Positions 14,680 through 17,519 of a stretch of 17,519 bases of DNA are shown here, piece after piece; within the stretch, counting starts at the first letter, position 1, and each line of letters opens with the position of its first letter. The stretch lies in the NCBI GenBank assembly GCA_900546735.1, contig URDW01000026.1, positions 1 through 17,519 of the forward strand, read 5' to 3'. A program made the position numbers and the translations under genes. Under the pieces are notes generated by a model. It did no database searches and was not told the origin of the DNA. It saw only the letters and a program-made list of their open reading frames with translations. This DNA is from an uncultured Oscillospiraceae bacterium. GTDB lineage: Bacteria > Bacillota > Clostridia > Oscillospirales > Acutalibacteraceae.

Positions 14680-14706
14680 CACCCGGCAGTGGCCGGGTGC
14701 TTTTTT
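14680..14706 (+). terminator. Intrinsic terminator of the carboxypeptidase gene
   Basis: An 8-base-pair G+C-rich stem (14680-14687 with 14692-14699) and AGTG loop are followed by six T residues. The T run reaches the stop codon (14705-14707) of the convergent regulator gene, so the two genes meet tail to tail with no spare bases; an A run left of the stem may let it act in both directions. Confidence 0.88.
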
Positions 14707-15574
14707 ATGCCTGTTTCAGCCGGGCGGTGCGTTCGCCGATTTTTTCGAGCAGCGCGCGCCACCGTTTGGACTCTTCTTTTTTCCATACCAGAAAATAGGT
14801 CACACTGGCTTCCTTATCTAAAATCGGCACCAGCACGCGTTCGTTTTGCCGGCCGCTTTGGCGCACGGCTAGGTCAGAAGCAAAGGAGGGCAGTACAGAC
14901 GTTTTGACCAGTGTTTCAAAATCGGCGCGATTTTCCTGGATCAGCGTGTGCGTTTTCGGCATCATTTCCTGCTGCACTTTTTTCCAAAAGCCGATCTCGG
15001 AAAACATCAAAATCGCCTGACCGTCCAGGTCTTTAAAGTGCAGGCCCTTTGCATTGGCCAGCGGGTGCTCGGGCGGCAGGGCAAAGTAAAGCTGCTCGCT
15101 TTCAAACGCCGTGCAGCAAAGCGCGCTTTCTTCTGCCGGGCAGGGCAGGATCACCAGCTGGTAAGTGCCGTCTTTCATGCCCTGCAGCAGTGCGCCGGTC
15201 TCTTTCATTTCGGAAATCAGCGCCTTTTGCGGGTAAAGGCGCGACACCAGCGGCGCCAGATCCCACAGCGGCGCCGGCGCGCACGACCCAAGCGAAACGG
15301 TGCGGCGGCTGCGGTCAAGCGCCTGCAGCTGTTCGGTCATGTCGTTTGCCTGTTCCAGCACACGGCGTGCGTATTCCACGGCAATTTTTCCGTTTTCATT
15401 CAGGGTGATCTTGTTCTTTTCGCGGTCAAACAGGGTGACCTGCAGCGCGGCCTCCAGTTTTTGAATGGAGCGGCTCAGCGCCGGCTGTGAAAGGTGCAGC
15501 CGCTCGGCGGCCGCCGAGATCGTCTGGCATTCGGCAATGGCGATCAGCTGTTCCAGCTGGTTCAGTTCAAACAT
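14705..15574 (-). CDS. LysR-family transcription regulator
   Basis: A 289-residue regulator of standard LysR length. The N-terminal winged helix-turn-helix (about 4-60) has the family pattern LEQLIAIAECQTISAAAERLHLSQPALSRSIQKLEAAL..LFDR, followed by a linker helix and a periplasmic-binding-like effector domain (about 92-280). The ligand is unknown. Start: ATG at 15574 with GGAGG about 7 bases upstream. It is divergent from the lipoprotein hydrolase gene across 107 bases, the classic LysR arrangement, so it probably controls that gene and itself. Confidence 0.94.
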   Translation of the reverse strand: MFELNQLEQLIAIAECQTISAAAERLHLSQPALSRSIQKLEAALQVTLFDREKNKITLNENGKIAVEYARRVLEQANDMTEQLQALDRSRRTVSLGSCAPAPLWDLAPLVSRLYPQKALISEMKETGALLQGMKDGTYQLVILPCPAEESALCCTAFESEQLYFALPPEHPLANAKGLHFKDLDGQAILMFSEIGFWKKVQQEMMPKTHTLIQENRADFETLVKTSVLPSFASDLAVRQSGRQNERVLVPILDKEASVTYFLVWKKEESKRWRALLEKIGERTARLKQA

Positions 15575-15604
15575 CTTTTTCCCTCCGTTTCACTATGCGT
15601 TTTT

Positions 15605-15613
15605 ATTATAGCA
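15605..15613 (-). promoter_or_regulatory. Extended -10 promoter of the LysR gene
   Basis: The minus strand reads TGCTATAAT (15613-15605), an extended -10 element. No good -35 lies 17 bases upstream, which agrees with the extended type. Confidence 0.6.
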
Positions 15614-15629
15614 CATTTCGCAACCGGCA

Positions 15630-15657
15630 TTGTACATTTTGAAAAAATCGTTATAAA
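15630..15657 (+). promoter_or_regulatory. Possible promoter of the lipoprotein hydrolase gene
   Basis: TTGTAC (15630-15635), 16 bases, TATAAA (15652-15657). It would be back to back with the LysR promoter, leaving about 15 bases between core elements, where a regulator could act on both. Confidence 0.5.
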
Positions 15658-15681
15658 ATATTTACAGAAAGGAGAGATGGT

Positions 15682-16563
15682 ATGCGCTGTATTAAGCGTC
15701 TGCTTTGTGTTTTATGCGCCGGTGTTTTGGCCGCAGGTTTTTCGGCCTGCTCCGCAGCGGCAGGTGAAGCCGCTGTGCCGGGCGAAACGGCTGCTGCGCC
15801 GGTGCAGAGCGAACCGGCTTCTGCTGAAAGCACGCCTTCGGTCACCCAGGGCAGCGAAACGTACCGCGGTTTTGTGCTGGACAATGTGCTGCATTCTGAA
15901 ACGGACGGCGACATCCATTTTAACCTTTATGTGCCCGACCGTTACGATGGCAGCAAGGCATATGCACTTTTTGTAACATTGCCCGGCTATGAGGGTCTTT
16001 ATTTTCAGGGTGTGGGCAGCAATCTGCGTTCGGAGGCATTTGGCTTTGAAGCGCAGCAGTATAACGCGCAGATGCTCATTGCGGCGCCGCAGCTGGGCGA
16101 CTGGGGCGAAACTTCGGCCGACCAGACCATCGCGCTGACCGAGTATCTGCTTTCTGCTTATAACATAGATCCGCAGAAAGTGTATTTGAACGGCTACTCC
16201 GGCGGTGGCGAGACCGGCTCGCTTGTTATGGAAAAACGGCCGCAGCTGTATGCGGCTTACCTGGCGGTCAGCACACAGTGGGACGGCGATCTGCAGCCGC
16301 TTGCTGCGGCGCGCACGCCGGTCTATATGGCCGTCGGTGAAGAGGACAGCTATTACGGCTCCGAACCGCTCAAATCGGCTTATGAAGAACTGCGCGGCCT
16401 TTATATGGACATGGGGCTCACACAGGCGCAGATCAACGACCTTTTGGTGCTCGATGTAAAAGACCAGGTTTATTTTACAGAGCGCGGCTACCGCGACCAG
16501 CATGCCGGCGGGGGCGCCTTTGCCTATGACGAAACGATCATGGGCTGGCTGTTCAGCCATTAA
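15682..16563 (+). CDS. Lipoprotein alpha/beta hydrolase (esterase or peptidase-like)
   Basis: A 293-residue exported lipoprotein. It has a basic, hydrophobic leader and a lipobox-like FSAC with Cys23 as the lipidated residue, then an Ala/Glu/Pro/Ser-rich tether to about residue 57. The hydrolase domain follows. LYVPDRYDGSKAYALFVTLPGYEG resembles PHB-depolymerase/feruloyl-esterase and prolyl-oligopeptidase-like proteins. The nucleophile elbow is GYSGGG with Ser173; candidate triad partners are Asp222 in GEEDSYYG and His274 in RDQHAGGGAF. The substrate is unknown; an ester on plant cell-wall sugars or a peptide are both possible. AAAGGAG precedes the ATG by about 8 bases. It faces a LysR gene that may control it. 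The reductase gene follows after 73 bases, with a palindrome between. Confidence 0.88.
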   Translation: MRCIKRLLCVLCAGVLAAGFSACSAAAGEAAVPGETAAAPVQSEPASAESTPSVTQGSETYRGFVLDNVLHSETDGDIHFNLYVPDRYDGSKAYALFVTLPGYEGLYFQGVGSNLRSEAFGFEAQQYNAQMLIAAPQLGDWGETSADQTIALTEYLLSAYNIDPQKVYLNGYSGGGETGSLVMEKRPQLYAAYLAVSTQWDGDLQPLAAARTPVYMAVGEEDSYYGSEPLKSAYEELRGLYMDMGLTQAQINDLLVLDVKDQVYFTERGYRDQHAGGGAFAYDETIMGWLFSH

Positions 16564-16578
16564 GCGTTTTGCTTACCT

Positions 16579-16594
16579 TCAGCCAATCGGCTGA
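16579..16594. repeat. Perfect 6+6 palindrome before the reductase gene
   Basis: TCAGCC-AATC-GGCTGA at 16579-16594 lies 16 bases after the hydrolase stop. No T run follows, so it is a poor terminator. A weak -10 (TATAAA, 16600-16605) lies just downstream, so an operator is possible. Confidence 0.45.

Positions 16595-17519
<925 letters not shown>

Overview
The window reads as one end-to-end assembly contig from a gut-type, Gram-positive Clostridia bacterium, most likely Oscillospiraceae/Ruminococcaceae. The grounds are strong AGGAGG-type ribosome binding sites, TTGACA/TATAAT promoters with 17-base spacing, G+C-rich coding DNA with A/T-rich gaps, an S11 D-Ala-D-Ala carboxypeptidase with a C-terminal membrane anchor, plant- and host-sugar catabolism, and a guanidine-I-type riboswitch. 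The species cannot be named from sequence alone. The left edge cuts a gene. The right edge is not genomic: bases 17478-17519 match Illumina Nextera adapter plus index.

Layout, left to right. (1) 1-4215: the 3' part of a very large protein of unknown function, built from about three diverged repeats of 440-485 residues, ending in a UUCG-loop terminator. (2) 4441-6258, minus strand: a GH43-like glycosidase with its own promoter and terminator, and upstream of it a six-helix membrane protein of the GAP/LysE superfamily. The latter is preceded by a consensus promoter and a guanidine-I (ykkC) riboswitch whose conserved 3' element is also the 5' arm of an intrinsic terminator. (3) 6319-8534, plus strand: a divergently transcribed GH36 alpha-galactosidase. 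(4) 8547-9037, minus: a small zinc-ribbon/TM2-domain membrane protein. (5) 9173-12520, plus: a tight uxaC-kdgK-kdgA operon for hexuronate breakdown (isomerase, KDG kinase, KDPG aldolase); the reductase and dehydratase steps are not in the window. (6) 12529-13317, minus: a calcineurin-like phosphoesterase that has lost all three ligands of one metal site. (7) 13321-14706, plus: a D-Ala-D-Ala carboxypeptidase (S11). (8) 14705-16563: a LysR regulator and a divergent lipoprotein esterase/peptidase-like hydrolase. (9) 16637-17477, plus: an aldo/keto reductase missing its last few codons.

The genes mostly serve glycan and uronate use (GH43, GH36, UxaC/KdgK/KdgA, possibly the reductase) plus envelope upkeep (carboxypeptidase, lipoprotein). 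The most interesting piece is the riboswitch-controlled GAP-family protein, because guanidine-I RNAs usually govern guanidine exporters or degraders and I know of no assigned guanidine role for this family. The second is the phosphoesterase with a selectively erased metal site. Intergenic stretches are all under 300 bases; those holding nothing beyond the listed sites are 4272-4323, 4375-4440 and most of 9071-9172.
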